From assembly GCA_949825025.1 (NCBI GenBank), contig OX463779.1, positions 34,606,203-34,670,202 of the forward strand: a stretch of 64,000 nt of DNA, read 5' to 3'. The notes below the pieces were generated by a model. It ran no database searches. It was not told the origin of the DNA and was given only the letters and a program-made list of their open reading frames with translations. The position numbers and the translations under genes are program-made. Below are positions 37,401 through 51,737 of the stretch, one piece after another; position 1 is the stretch's first letter, and each line of letters begins with the position of its first letter. This DNA is from Siphlonurus alternatus. Lineage: Eukaryota > Arthropoda > Insecta > Ephemeroptera > Siphlonuridae.

Positions 37401-40400
37401 AATATAATTTTACTTATTTATTTAGCTATAAAATATTAATTTTATTCTTAAAAATATAGTTTACGTTTAATTAAAAATAATCTATTTATTTATTACAGTA
37501 TTTAATTGTGTATTGTGTATAATTCACGAAAGAAAATATTCAGGTTTCTCAGTATAACCGCGCTGCCACAATGCCTAAATCATTGACTCGATCGCGCGCG
37601 GTTAGAGAGAATTAAATAATATTTGTTTGGAATAATTACAGTAGCATTAGTGATAAGTTGTGGTTAGTAAATATTTTTTAAAGTTTTTGCAATTTAAAAA
37701 ATTTAAGAGATATTAATTTCATAGATATTTACATTTTTGTGTATAAAATATAATTATATGAAATTTTACTTAGGTATTAATTTTTTTATGTATAGCAAAA
37801 ACTCGTTGATTATTGAATAATTTTATTCAGAGATGATCAGGATGATATAGGATCATGTAATTATATCATGCTGCATGTTATGGCATAGCTTGAATTCCGC
37901 TGTAAATATTATATACAATTATTTAGCCGCACAGGTATTGTAATTCACTGAATTTTTAAATAAAATACCACTATAATACCAGAATAATATTAATATTAAA
38001 AAGTTACGTAATATAAAATATTATATTTTATAATTCAGCAAGGCATGCACTATACTGGCTATATATATAACCACTATTTAAAATTTTATTCAAATTTACT
38101 CTCAAATGATTTTTATCGATGTTGTAGCGCTAAAACTATTCACATCATGGTTCATGGTACTCTTATTTTTTTTTCTAATGTTCAATCAACGAAGCTTTTA
38201 CAGCAAATTCTTTTTTAACTCAACACTATTACATGATAAAATGAACCTTAAGTGTTCATGAAAGTCGAGGTGCAGCTTGACAAAAAGCTACTTGTAGAGT
38301 ACTACATGTTGGCTTTGTCCCAATATTTAACTCAAGACGTTGTGGATAAGTCAAGCGTGCGTGTGTTTTTGTGTCTACCTACATTCGTACATCAGAGTTA
38401 AAACAAAGTAACTAAATACGTTCGTATAAACATAGGTGACCGGACACAAACATTTTGTATAAACTGCACGTCTAAAATAACATGATACTTGAAAAACTAA
38501 TAAAGCATGCTTAGATTTTGTAAGGTCATATTAATTACCACACTTTTTTTTTTTAAGTTCACATAAATATATCACAGTGGTTGTTAATCAGTGTTAATTA
38601 ACACCGGCATTGCGACGAGGGCGCGAGTGAACGGTAGCAGCGCACACGACGGCCACTTGGCGGGTGTTTTTGTAGTGATCGCAACCGCGAGGTACACACG
38701 CCGCCACCCCGAGGTCGCAAACAGAGACCAACAGGTGCCTCGCAAACAAACTCTGCATTTTGCTGCCATCTAGGGAGTGAATTTTTCACTTTTTCCAATT
38801 CAGATTTCTGTCACGTAATATTTAAAGCTTAAAAATTGACGTAGAAAAATTAAAAAAATATCAACAACTATCAACATGTTTCTGAATGAAAATGTTTTGT
38901 ATTTCATTAATCTAAATTGAATACACAAATATGTATATTATTATATTTATATAGATTTTTAAAAGGGAAATTAATTTTCATGAATAAAATACAGAATCCT
39001 ACACGTAAGAAAGATTATTGTAATAATATTGGAAATTGGATACATTATAATGTTGTTGTGAAAGATTAAATGATAAAATGCTACATTTGTATGAAAATCT
39101 TGGAACCTACAAACTTATTAAATTGAAAAGAAGTACGAGAAATGTCAAGGAGGAAATTAAACGTGTAAAGAGCTTAATGTTAACGCTTGGATCGAGTTTC
39201 AGACTAAGCCCAGCTAGTGACTCGAGAAATATCGAATTACGAAATGAACAAGCAATTTGATAAGTCACCTCACCTTTCTTCCTCCTCCACCCACGCCAAA
39301 CACCTTGACTTCACCCTCACGTCATCGAAGTGAGCGTACAATAGAAGTCAAAATAATAGCACCAAATGATATTGTCACAGCGTCGTTATATTGACACAGT
39401 GGCGAACAATTTGTTATCAAGTCACCATATCTCTTCCTGTTTAGGTAAAATAACAGTTTATTGACCGGAAGAGGAATGACATTTTCAAGGTCATTATTTT
39501 CCCTGTTAATTTACATCTATATTTTTTTGTTTATCGAGTCAATGAATAATTATTAATTTATACGATATAATTTGAATGGAAGCAACTTATTTTTTGTATA
39601 TGTATATACAGTACTAGCATAAAGAATACATTGTAAAATTACTGTTGCATATTATAGGAAAAGGATATTAATATTATATTCTACGGAATATTGCAAAATG
39701 CTTATTAATTGCGGACAGCGCGCGCCGAACGCACTTAACATTTAATTTATTAAATTTACTAACAATGTAAGTATATTCATATCATAATTATTACTGTAAT
39801 AATTGCATGGATAAAAATTGTGGAATTTAAAATAAATAGCATGTAAAGTGTAAACCGCACAAAAAGCATTGACAATATTGTTTTTAAAAGTTTTAGTATC
39901 AACCAATTTACAATTTAACTGCAGCAGTTTTTAACTATTTAAATTTTCAACATTTATAATTTATTTATTTCATGTTCACTATAAAGTTTATATTTATATT
40001 ATAACGTACAATATTATATTAACTGTCCAGCATACATAATATATTGTAAATATCGTTGACCAAAACATGACATGCTTGATATAGAATGGGCACTTTCTGT
40101 TTGTATGAAAAAGGACATGGCCGGCGCAAAACTCATATCGGTACATACCCTCGAGATCTTGTTCATCTGAAATTAGCTTTTTAAATTTTATTTTCCTTGT
40201 TAAAATATGCACTAAGGGCTATTATTTTATATTAAAAAGACGAAATAAACGCTAAACCTCTTGTCAAGAAGGAAGTGAAAAACTGAGCACAATTTGTGTT
40301 GTGAAATTTTTTCTTATCGACAGCTGATTGTATTTTGTTTTATACCTTTTATCTTACATTCTCGCTCGTTTTGAAATAAATATAGCATATATTATACTAT

Positions 40401-40659
40401 TTTGTGGTATCGTCAGGTCACGTTTATCTAATATCCTTATATTTTTAAAAATTGTGACAAAATGTAGACAGCTAGTTTTTATTTCAAAATTTCGCTTGTC
40501 TCCCATGCATCTTTGAAAAATGTAAATCCTTTTCTACGATAAAAAAAAAAACGTAAATATTACGCCAAATGTACAGAAGGTTAGTAATTTGAATTTATTC
40601 TGTTAATTATTATTATTTTTCCGAATGATGCATCCCTATGAGCTTGGAGCTCGAAGTGC

Positions 40660-40805
40660 CAATGGGTATAGGGATGAGGTACGGAAAGGATCGTGGCCAC
40701 GGCGCACGGCCTGTTACGTGTCCCAGCATTCACCGAGGTGAGACTTATTAGGGACTGAGAGAACCGTGGAAAACTTCAGTTAGGACGGACACCTCTACTT
40801 TTTAT
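40660..40805 (-). mobile_element. SINE-like repeat fragment (insect-type tail module)
   Basis: The reverse complement reads GTCCTAACTGAAGTTTTCC, CACGGTTCTCTCAGTCC, GGTGAATGCTGGGAC and GATCCTTTCC in order. This matches the order of the tail module at about 12540-12625. The copy is strongly diverged, and no tRNA-like head was recognised here. Confidence 0.45.
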
Positions 40806-40971
40806 CAGTAGACAAGTGATGTCCAATTAAAGCCTGGGGAACTACAAACAAGTGAATCACAGCACTGGATGGAAATAAGCAAGAAGAATTTACCCCACGT
40901 TCATGCTTTATTGCACCATACATAGTAAAGCTTTACATGCAATAATTAAACAAACAAAAACAACATAATAC

Positions 40972-41292
40972 AATGGAGTATCGACCTCAATTTTTTTTAT
41001 TGTAGAAATGGATAGAGGGTGAAAAGTTATGCTACTCTGATTTTTTTCAGATTTTTTAGAGCCCGGCAACTATTTTTTAAAAATTATTGAAAGTGCAGAA
41101 AAAGTGCCGCCTCTTGCCGCCTCTCTTAATAAAAGATAGGACCCAAAAGGGACCCCGATTCGAACCCGACCTCGCCAAAACTTTTTAGCAATACTTCCCG
41201 GTCCCTAAAAAATCTGAAAAAAATCAGAGTAACATAACTTTTCATCCTCTATCCATTTCTGCTATAAAAAATTTTGAGTTCGGTACTCCATT
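40972..41292. mobile_element. TGGACA-family foldback element, copy C
   Basis: The ends read AATGGAGTATCGACCTCAA and the complement ending GGTACTCCATT. The arms keep TAGAGGGTGAAAAGTTATGC and the TTTTTTCAGATTTTTTAGAG block of the family. The core (GCCGCCTCTTGCCGCC and GATTCGAACCCGACC) is unrelated to copies A and B. Confidence 0.8.
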
Positions 41293-42776
41293 CAATAAAA
41301 ATCTTATTGTGGAGAAGTTTGAGCAAGCTTATTTTTAATTGCATCTAACCGTTCAGAACAAAAAAATACAATAAAATGAATAAAAGAGCTGCTGAAAAAC
41401 CTTAATTTTATAAAGTGTGGTTTCACTGGTCTCAATAAAAAATAAAATCCATCAGCTCTGGATGTCGCTCATGCAGTATCCTCACTGTTTTGACATTTTC
41501 TGTCCGACTTATAGTGTTAAACATGCGAGGTTAAATCAATATCGAGTTTCAACAGGGGCTTCTTTTACCTCTTGTATATATATATGTATATATACATACG
41601 TGCGGTATATATCTTAATGTGTGTGTGTTTTATATCTTCTTTTCTTATGCCCACGTTTTGGCGTTTAAGCCATTTTGTCTCTATATAGTAAGCTATTTTT
41701 AGTGTTTTATATGAATTAACGCCATAGTGAATTTTTAGCATAATTTTTACAATTTGTTAATTTCAATTAACATACAATTTGATGTTGTATAATTTACTGT
41801 AAAATATATTATATAATATATTAATTATACAACTTTTTAGTATATTTATAAAATAGTATTATAATATTAAGTAAATTTCTGTGTTATAAAATAAAATTGA
41901 AGAATTATGGAACCAACTTCTTTCATGGAGCATGAAACCTTTATGTAGTATATATCAACAAGCAAAGCTGCACCTGATTCCTGATTGAAAAGTCTCCTTG
42001 TCCTGTACCGTCCTGCATGCTTGTACGGTACGCTAACAAACAACTCCTCTCCCCACGTGTGAGTCATACCGACAGGTGCTGCCAGTCCCACGAACTGCTA
42101 GCTGCCGTGCTGGTAATTCGAACCACGGGCGCTACGTGAACCGAGGCTGCTTTCAGACGTAAAGACGTACTTACAAAAGCACTGAAATTCAACTTTAAAT
42201 TAAAAGGCAATAAATTTTGTTATTATATTAATTCTTAAAATGCAAAAAATTTGAATTATTTTTAATAGTGAAATTAATATACTGTATGATATATGAAGCA
42301 ATTATGAATTTTGACTCATATACCATATGTATCGTTTGCCATGCATATATCTCACAATTGTGACTTAGGGCTGACGCTCAAAGTAATTGTCATATATTAG
42401 AGATAGTTATTATAATTATTTGCACTACATGTGTACTAATAACAATTAAACCATTGTAAGTTTGTATCAAATTGATTGATATTACATTGTAACATTGATA
42501 CCACTTTATTCTGTCAGCGAAGTATAAATATATTAGCTCTTCTTCATTGCCATATTATTTTTTTTTATTTTTTTTTTTTATTATTTATACTAACATCAAC
42601 AAAAGTCTATTGTGATATTTTGATTGTTTTAAATTATTTTATAATATAATATAAAGCACCAACAGATGGCACTGAAAACCTCTGATGGAGTCAGTATGAC
42701 ACAATACACGTGTACTTTAGCCAGTAGCAAATCTTTTATACTGGGGGCATACATTGATACATAACCAAAATGTGTC

Positions 42777-43101
42777 ATTGGACAATTTGCATGACATTTT
42801 TTTTATTGCAGAAATGGATAGAGGGTGCAAAGTTATGTTACTCGATCTGAATTTTTTCAGATTTTTTAGAGACCGGGAACTATTTTTAAAAAATTATTGA
42901 AAGTCGATTTTATGACGTCACGAGGAGTCTGTCCTAAAGAAAAAGATAGGCGCTAAACGCCCGTGACGTCATAAAACTGACGTTCAATAATTTTTAAAAA
43001 ATAGTTTCCGCTCTCAAAAAAATCTGAAAAAATTCAGAGTAGCATAATTTGGTACCCTCTATGCATTTCTGTAATAAAAAAATGTCATGCAAATTGTCCA
43101 T
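42777..43101. mobile_element. TGGACA-family foldback element, copy D
   Basis: The ends read ATTGGACAATTTGCATGACA and TGTCATGCAAATTGTCCATT. The arms carry the family blocks. The core contains two CRE palindromes (42914-42921 and 42964-42971) placed as an inverted pair around GGCGCTAAACGCC, so its centre differs from the other copies. Confidence 0.8.
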
Positions 43102-44755
43102 TGCTCCAAAATATCAACCAATCAATCAAATCTTTGATATCAAAACAATGCCACTTTAAGAATCAGCTAGGTAAAATCTACCAGATACCTGTCTTTATGA
43201 CGTCATTTAGTTTAATTAGTTTAAATTTATTTAAAAAAAAAAAAATAAAATAAATTTAAACTTAATTATAATAAAATTTAAATTAAAATTAATTTAAAAA
43301 TAATACTTCTTCATGTTTAAATTTTGTATATATTATATTATTATGAGAGGAGACATTTTAAGAAAGTTATGAACTTCAACAGTGCAGAAAGTGAAACAAA
43401 TTGTGTTATAATGAGTCTTGTACACCTTGCATCACAGCTTTCTTGTTCTGCTTCTGCTCGACGGAATACGAGAGGAGGGCACGTAGTAGTACCAGCACAG
43501 ACGTGGCCACACCAATAGCAGTAGCAGCCAAGGAGGAGGAGGTACAAAGGGACGCTGACGGAAGGATTAGCAACGCCACGACGACATGCTTTTCACGTCC
43601 CATTTACCCGACTAGCAGTCGACTTGAATAATAATAATAAAATTAACGATAAAAATAAGTCGAGAACAAAAATCAAAGGATGAAGTTATTTTTAATTGTA
43701 TGAATAATTCCATCTTTTAATTTAAATTACTACAATTAATTTAATTTATTTTTATGTTTGATTCAATATAAATTCTATATAGTATTCAAAAAAGACAAAG
43801 TAGTGGACGAGATTGCTTTATAAATAAGGTAAATTATATAGAAATGAAAACCTCAAAATTATGAATAAGTTAAAAAAAAGTGTCTTATATTGTCATTTTA
43901 TAACTCTCATCTCTATTTCCTGAATACTTCATCTCTGTAACCAACAAAACAACAATAAAAATTTGCATATAAATATAAAAAAAATTAAACCATCGTTTAT
44001 GGCTAAAAAAAAAATACATAAAAATAAAATTTATATAAAAATGTTTTCTATGTATTTTAAATCCTCTCAAATACACATTTTGCTGTCTATAGTGTTTTGT
44101 ATATTGCAATAGGATTTAAAGTGCACCCCCCTCCTTCCTGATAGTACCACAAGCGTCTTCTCTCCTGCTCCTCAACAATCCTATATTCCAGGCACGATGT
44201 GTTTTCCTTTGCTTTTCCAATCTTAAGTCTATCTCGCTCAATTTCAAACATACATTTTCTCTCCCCGTTTTTTTTTTTTTTCTCCTTTTCAAATCCGAAC
44301 TCTCCTGTTAGCTGTTCCTTTGTATGTAAAAAAAAAAAATCTAACCATAACTTTCAATAACATCAACATATAGCAAAGCATTTCATGTGTAATGTCATGC
44401 ATACATGTATAAAGCTATATAAACTAGATTACGAATAAAGCCAATATAAAATACATTTTATAAAATATATCTATATAGCTTCTCCAGGTGTTAAGTATAT
44501 GTATAATTTAATATGTTATAATAATGTACATTGACGATAAATAAGTAAATTTCCTTGCTCAATGTATAATATTAAAGAAAAAAATATAAAAATTTCTTTT
44601 TATTTTCAAATTCAAATTTTTATTCAATCATGTTGGTTGTACAATGACAAACTTGGATTACGTCAAGATAAAAGTAAAAGACAATATTGAGACAATTTTC
44701 AATAACAATACTTACGTAATATTTTCTTATAATATTTTATTTAAATTATAAATTA

Positions 44756-45379
44756 TTATTTATTTAAATTTATATAAAAAAAATCGTTAAAAGTTAAAAA
44801 AAAATAAAAGTTAAATCTCATGAGTGTGTGATAGTAAATTATACAATATAGAATACTAATTGAAATAGACGTATATAACACGCCGTAGTTTTCAGATAGC
44901 TGAGGGCGGCAGGAATTAATCTGGAACTTATAAAGCGCTGTGACATCGCTTGATGGCTCCGGGGACAACAAAGCAGGCTCGATTCCCTCTGAAACCTTAC
45001 AAAGTCTCGACAAACACTCGCAAAGACGTTGGAGAAGACAAGATACAAAATAAACATCAAAGTTCACGCATATTGCGAGTGACGTCACTCGCCTACGATG
45101 CAACCAACACACAGGGAAAATTTTCTCCATTATAAGCCACCATGTTAGAAAATTTGATTTTTTTTTCTCAGCAACCATTAAAGCTATTAATTTGGAACCA
45201 TCTTCCACCCCCCATTTAGGGGTCTTCTGATAATGAATCAAGAGCTTATTTTCCTTTAAAAAAATCTTTAATGCCAAAAAATAAATTACGAGTTTTTTGT
45301 TAAAAAATAGCATATATATGTACTGTAGTATAGGAGTATAGGTTTGATAGATTTGTATAGGAGGGTGGGAACAACGCAC
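44756..45379 (-). other. Longest open frame, 207 codons, no recognised domain
   Basis: The frame starts MRCSHPPIQIYQ and ends in an AT-coded tail rich in Phe, Tyr and Leu. Its middle, about residues 80-170, coincides with a GC-richer island that includes a CRE palindrome (45080-45087). Another frame in the same island is open on the plus strand, a sign of base composition rather than selection. No motif or membrane topology is convincing. At the stop-codon frequency of this DNA such a length is somewhat unexpected. Confidence 0.15.
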
Positions 45380-46005
45380 AATCAGCTGACTTGATGTCTG
45401 TATTAGAGGAATTAACTAAACTTAAATCAATATTTAATTAACTATGTACATGAACTATGTATTTATATGAACTGTCTTTAAGAAAGTTTAATAAAATTCC
45501 TATTCTAAAAAAATGAGAAGAAACATTATCTTATAAAAGGGAAAATGTTAAAATTGGAACTACTAACAAAATGATCTAAATCCACACATGACACTGTTTG
45601 ATGTGCATTTATTGGCGATGAATCATAATATTATAAACCATCTTCACTAAACGCAAATTAATTTATTTTTTTTATTTATTTTTTTTTTATTATTATTATT
45701 ATTTTTTTTTATTCATCAATTTCCGAACATACAAATACAAACATTGAAACTTTGAATGAGAAGGTTGAAAGGTCGACAATCATGTATGTCTTCACAATCA
45801 TGTGAACGAATTAGCTGAGGATATAGAGATCTTTTTTGTTTTTCTTCAGGGGTTAAGGAGAATCGGGAGTCCTTAACTATTGTCAATCCTATTTTATTGG
45901 TTCTGAAGATTAAGGGCTAATTAAGGGAGGGGGGAAGGGGGGGCTATGACGGTGCAAAACAAGTTTCTCCATAAAACTTGCTTGCTTATTCAATGGGTGG
46001 TAATA

Positions 46006-46116
46006 ATAGATCAAGCTAACATAAAAGCCATTCAGGTAGAAGGTCTATAATATATATGAAAACAAGATAAAGAAACTTATCTTTAGTGAAAAGTGAATGT
46101 AAGCTAGTTTGATTCT
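46006..46116 (-). repeat. Dispersed repeat, copy 2 (partner at 6718-6803)
   Basis: The reverse complement contains TTTTCACTAAAG, CCTTCTACCTGAATGGCTT and AGCTTGATC, in the order seen at 6718-6803. Short insertions separate the blocks. Class unknown. Confidence 0.6.
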
Positions 46117-46261
46117 GAGGGCCACATTTATGTAAATAGCATTTAATTTATAATATGACTATATTATTATAAACAAGTATACAAAATATCAACCACATTA
46201 TTTTTGTCATTTGTTTTATTATTGTAACTTTTTGACAGCAATAGAAAAACTGCAAACCTGC

Positions 46262-46420
46262 GCAAAGTTTGTTTATTAAAGAAATTAATAGAGGGCACCA
46301 AATTATGCTAATCTAATTTTTTTTCATAGATTTTTTAGAGGTCGCGGGGTTGTATTTAATACTTTTTAAAAAAATAGTTCTCGGGTTTTTAAAAAATCAT
46401 TCAGGTCAACCATTGAGATA
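46262..46420. mobile_element. Decayed remnant of a TGGACA-family element
   Basis: ATAGAGGGCACCAAATTATG and a degraded TTTTTTAGAG block correspond to one arm. The second arm is reduced to TTAAAAAAATAGTTCTCGGG. The terminal TGGACA motifs are missing. Confidence 0.55.
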
Positions 46421-47965
46421 CAGGATAATATACAAATTAAATTTGCAGGTTCAAATTTGTTATCAATTTGATCCAGCGACTCATCTCTGATGTTACATTA
46501 TGATTAACTCATAAACACCATTTATATTGGTACACGCTAAATCTCCAATATTTCTAAAATATACAACAGTAGATATGCGACTGAAATGGCGGCTTAAAAT
46601 GGTTGTTTTGGTGGCATTCAGTGTAGTGCGGCTTGCTTCTCAATATCTGTGCGTTGCTAAGGCACACTGAGAAGCCCAAGCCCGAGCAACAGTAGGCACC
46701 ATCACAACAGCGATGGCAAAGCTTGGGGAGGGGGGGGGGGTTACCATGACAACGAAAGAAAAAAACAATTTTCTTTGACAAAAAAACGTAAATTCACCAA
46801 ACATTGATATCTTGATTTTAATGACAGCTTTTTTATATTTATATTTTTAATAAAAGAATTAAAAATCAATATACAACAAAAAGAAATATTTAAATGTACA
46901 TTAACAAACTTATCAAAGTATTTTTATTTAAAATTTTAATTGGAAAATTTATAATTTTCAATTGTTGATTTAATTTTAAATAATAATCTTTTCATTTTAG
47001 AGTTTATATTTTATAACCTCTTTATAGTTATATACTTGAAATCAGCTTATTTCCGCCTCCCTTTTAGATACTTACATGGAAGCTACTGATGCTGCCATTT
47101 ACTTGCTCGTCAAAAGCATAAGTCAAGCGGATTAATGCCCTCACTAGTTACGTATGGTAAATGGAGAAGTGCTGAGTTGATGCCAACATTATTATATAAA
47201 AGCAAAGTATAGACTCTGATAGCTTATATATAATAATACATATACGCGCGTCTGTTCCACTCAGGATGCATTAACGTTCTATGTATTATTTTAAATATTG
47301 ATGCCTGCTATAAGAATGAACACTATTTATAGCTATAAGAAATTAAATTCAAAAGGTGAAGTAATATAAATGCAATGATGTTCTATAAATTTATGATTCC
47401 ATATAAAAGATTATTAATTAACAATTTTATCTAATTAATATATTATAATGAGAGATTTTCTTCAAGAAAATTATTTACATTATTAACATGAAGATAATTA
47501 AGCTGCTTAAATATTACATTGTTAGAAATTAAGTTGCTTCAGTTATGTTCTAATTTGTTCAGAAAAATTGTTGTAAATTTTTTTTTATGGAAATGCTATA
47601 TATTTTAATATTTAATTAAACATCTAACGAGAAGAAATGTTTTCTTGCATATAATTTCAATTTATGGAAAGAATAATTATTATTCTTAATCTAATTTAGC
47701 AATAATATAACATTAAAATTTATACATTTACATGCGCATGTATTTTCATAATAAAATCATTCTGTGTGAAAAAAAAAATTTGAAAATTTAAATTTGAAAC
47801 AAAATATTTAAAATTATGTTTATATATAGAAATACTAAAATACATTGAAGACCTTATAAATTTTATTTAAAATATTTTCATAAATTGACAGGATTGTAAA
47901 TATTTTTATAAATATTGTAAAAATATTATTTATATATTTATAGAACGAAAAGGTAAGGCGGTAAA

Positions 47966-48073
47966 ATGTCAAAGCGTCAGACGGGAAGTCGATTGTTGAA
48001 GAAAATGTGGTGTCTTTTTATACCGGATGTCACGGTGGGCCCTCCTCCTCTTTACTCACGAGAGTGCTACCAG
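47966..48073 (+). other. Possible plus-strand first coding exon
   Basis: 36 codons begin MSKRQTGSRLLKKMWC and end SRECYQ, immediately before a donor-like CAG|GTAATTC. An in-frame TAA lies just upstream of the ATG, and composition is GC-richer than the flanks. No homologue is recognised. On the opposite strand GGTATAAAAAG (about 48015-48026) resembles a TATA box, so the island may instead be regulatory. Confidence 0.2.
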
Positions 48074-49330
48074 GTAATTCAGTTATTGATCTTTGATGAG
48101 GAAGAAGATAACGTGATTATCTCACTGGATGCACGTCACGGCACGTCTCGTGAACTCTCTGATGTGAACGTGCTTTAACCTGCAGACATACCGACACTTT
48201 GACGCAACAATTCAATTTCGTAAACTCTTTCATCCACGAAGGATTTTTTTACAACTTGTACTAACTGAGAAATATGTCAAGTTAAAAATAATTGGTTATA
48301 TCTCAGGATTTCAGAAATATCATAAATATATTAATTTTGAGGTCTGCAGAAATTTTATTTTATTATGATGCTTGTATGCTAATTGTAATTTAGTTAACAG
48401 AAATCATGTGGATCATGCAAAACCAGATTATTACAAATATATTGATTCGAGATATGAATTATTTGTCTTCTAATGTCATATTTTTTGACAGTATTTTTTA
48501 TATGTATTTTTTCATAATTTAATTTAAGGTCTAACTTAATTCGTTCAATATCAGGAATTGTTAGCTCAGTTTTCATCAGATGCACGATTGCATTTAGAGT
48601 AAGGTATTGAAATTAAGTCACTGGACAACTTTCAGGGCAGTTTAGCCAATGCAATTTTATTGTTTATGATCGACAAATCTATAAAAAATATAATTTGTTT
48701 TTGAATAAAACAAGGCCTTAACAAAAAATATTGATGAAGTACACTCAAGTTGTGTTTAAAAAAATTACTTAAATAAATTAACTTTTGGAATAATATACAT
48801 ATAATGTCATTATATTAACTTACCTTTTTGCACCTTCTAACTTGAATGCATACAAAATTATATAAACTTCATTGCAGCTCGTATAAAATTAGGTCAAAAA
48901 GTTTAAGTACTAAATTTATTCTTTATGAGATAAATTGTTAAGCTTTTAAACATCAAGTTAAAATGTATTTACGTAAACTTCTCCTTTCAAATTAAGTTAA
49001 AATACTAATTGTATTTTATGAAGTCTAATAGCTACAAAAAACAAAGTAATATAATTTTAAAGTCTTGTGTAATTAAATCTTATAGTTTACTATGGAAAAC
49101 AAAATAATTATTATAATGCATGACATTTAATTTCATAGTTTTCTTATTAAATTATATAGTACATTACTGTATATATAATTATATAGCAAGTTTAGGAAAC
49201 TTTGAACTTCTATGTACAACTTTTTTTACTTCGTTCAGTTTGCATAAACAATAACTCTGACTGGGTTTCCCCCCCCCCCCCCCAAAAAAAAAGTGTTTAA
49301 AACTCTTTATTCGTACATTAGCAAGTCAAT

Positions 49331-49447
49331 AAGTCTGTTCGTAAATACAAAATCGAATCATGAGAATTAGATGGACCACCTATACAGGTAACATAAGGAA
49401 ATTTTATTAATTGTTTTTTATTTCATTGTGTTTTTACGAACAGACCT
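49331..49447. mobile_element. Short MITE, 3-bp-duplication family, copy 3
   Basis: The inverted ends are AAGTCTGTTCGTAAATAC and GTTTTTACGAACAGACCT. AAT flanks both sides (49328-49330 and 49448-49450). It is 117 bp and is the best-preserved pair of ends among the three copies. Confidence 0.75.
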
Positions 49448-51662
49448 AATATAATTGTACAATGAAGTATATACAAATAATAATATACAGTAACACAAAA
49501 TTTTAAATAATGAAGTAAATTTCAAACTACATTATATATATATATATATTTTTTTTTCAAAATTTGTTGGGTGAAAAATTAAAAGTTTAGAAAATCACCG
49601 TGTTACAAAACAATAATAATGTAAAATTCTTGAAAACCAACATTTTTAACACTAACCGTGCATCCTTTCTATATAATAGTTAATCTCCGTATTTTGATGT
49701 GGCTTAATTCTTATCAGCGTATTTCGAGCTTATAGTGTTTCCTGCAGACACAGTAAATGCCACTTGAGTTGCAAACTACTGCATGTGCAAAACTTAACAT
49801 CAAGCAAAGCATCCTTCCTCTTACATAAGCCGATGTAATACTCGAAATAAAAAAACAACAACAAACGTTTTCAAGTTAAATCGCTATGAGGGATTTGTAT
49901 ATTATTATACGAATATACTTATATAGACAATGAACTTAACAAACGAGAAAATTATCCACATACAAACAACGGGATTTACAAAATCATCGTTAACAAATTA
50001 CAGAGAAAAAAATATCTAAAGTTCAGCAAATAACACAACAGGTCGCCTCGGGTCTTGTTTATTTCTATGAAACTTATTGCATGCTGCACATAGCAGTGTT
50101 TTTGTACTGTACTTATACTGGCACATAGCCAAATAGTAATAACAAACAAAATGTAATTATATAGATTGTTTCCTAAGAAAATTGAATTTTTTAACAAATG
50201 ATTTTTTTTAGCACTATCATGCCCAAAATAAAGATTTAAAAAAGTCATGTGACCTGGATGCTCTGAACGCATCGCCTATGACGTAATTAAACTGTTTAAT
50301 CAAAGAAAAAATCATCAGCTATTTTATGGCACACAATTCACTGTTGTATTTTTAGATCTCTTCTGTCAATTGAGTTTATATAAAAAAAATTACATGCAGG
50401 AATCTCATTGACCAATTATTTTTCTACAACTGAAAATTTTATGTATTTCTACTGTTTATTTTACAGTACTGAACTTTGAACAATTTTTTTTTATAATAAT
50501 TTTTAACAGGTAAAATTAAACAAAAAGTTTAAATCTCAATTAATAAGTTTAGTACCAAAATCATTATTTTGTATCATCGACATGATTATAATGATTGAAA
50601 TGAAAAATGAGAACAAATTATTTAATCGGTGAAAACGAGACCTGCGCGCTATTTGTAGTCAATGTTAATTTATATATCTTTTTTTCCCCCATGGTTCCTC
50701 TTAGTTTATGCACACATGAAATTCATAATAATTAACATTAAGTATGAGCTATATATATATATATATATATAATATTATACATGTTACAAAATCATGCTCT
50801 TTTTGCTTAAGAGCGAGCTAACCTATTACGCGCCTTATATATTCTAAAAACACATTAATAGTTATTTGCGATCAAGTTAAAAATTCAAACCAACGTTTTA
50901 TTATACAATTTTCAAGTTAACTGTTGACTTGTTCTATATTTACAATTTTTAAACGTTTAAACATGTTTAACATGATGCAGAATAGCATTGATCAGGTTTT
51001 GTATATAAGTCCATATAACATAATATGATACAGCTCAAACAGTTTATTGTATTTTCATTGTTGTTTATTGAGGTGAACAACTATTGTTTACGTTAATAAT
51101 AATATAAATTGAAAACTATAAACACTGAAGTAAAAAAAGATCAAAGCGAATACTATTTCTAGTTTGTTCATTCTGTATTTAATATAACATATATAAATTT
51201 TCAAAAAAACAAACAAATAAAACCATATTATTGTTTATTTATTTTACCTTTAAATAAATTACCAAGTTAAATGTAATGTAATTGAAATTAATTTAATTTC
51301 TTTATTCAAATATAACCAAATTATTTTTAAATGATTATTAATCAATCTTATTTTTTTAACTGCATGCTGGTTCGACAGAGCACAAAAAAGTCATTATAGA
51401 CGCTAAAGAAATGATTTATTCAACAAACTGGTATTGTAATTACTGTACCATGTCTTGGTGCCCACAAAGGAGTTCAATCAATTTGCAATATTAATATAAA
51501 AAAATATCACTCGACGTAATTACCATAAAATTACCAGATGCTGCAGATCAGTCAACTCGTTCTCAAGGTCTATTTTCAAATTGATTTATACATTAAAATG
51601 GATCTTATTAGCAGTGGATTGATTTCTCCGACATAACGTTCGATGGACGTTTGTTTCAATAT

Positions 51663-51666
<4 letters not shown>

Positions 51667-51736
<70 letters not shown>
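51667..51736 (+). repeat. (TA)n microsatellite
   Basis: About 35 uninterrupted TA units. A frame reading Tyr-Ile repeats through it is an artefact of the repeat. A shorter TA run is at about 50749-50771. Confidence 0.97.

Positions 51737-51737
<1 letters not shown>

Noticed and set aside
38584..38798. GC-rich overlapping frames on both strands near 38.6-38.8 kb
   Set aside because: Three overlapping frames on both strands of the same island indicate low stop density from GC content; there is no domain or splice context.
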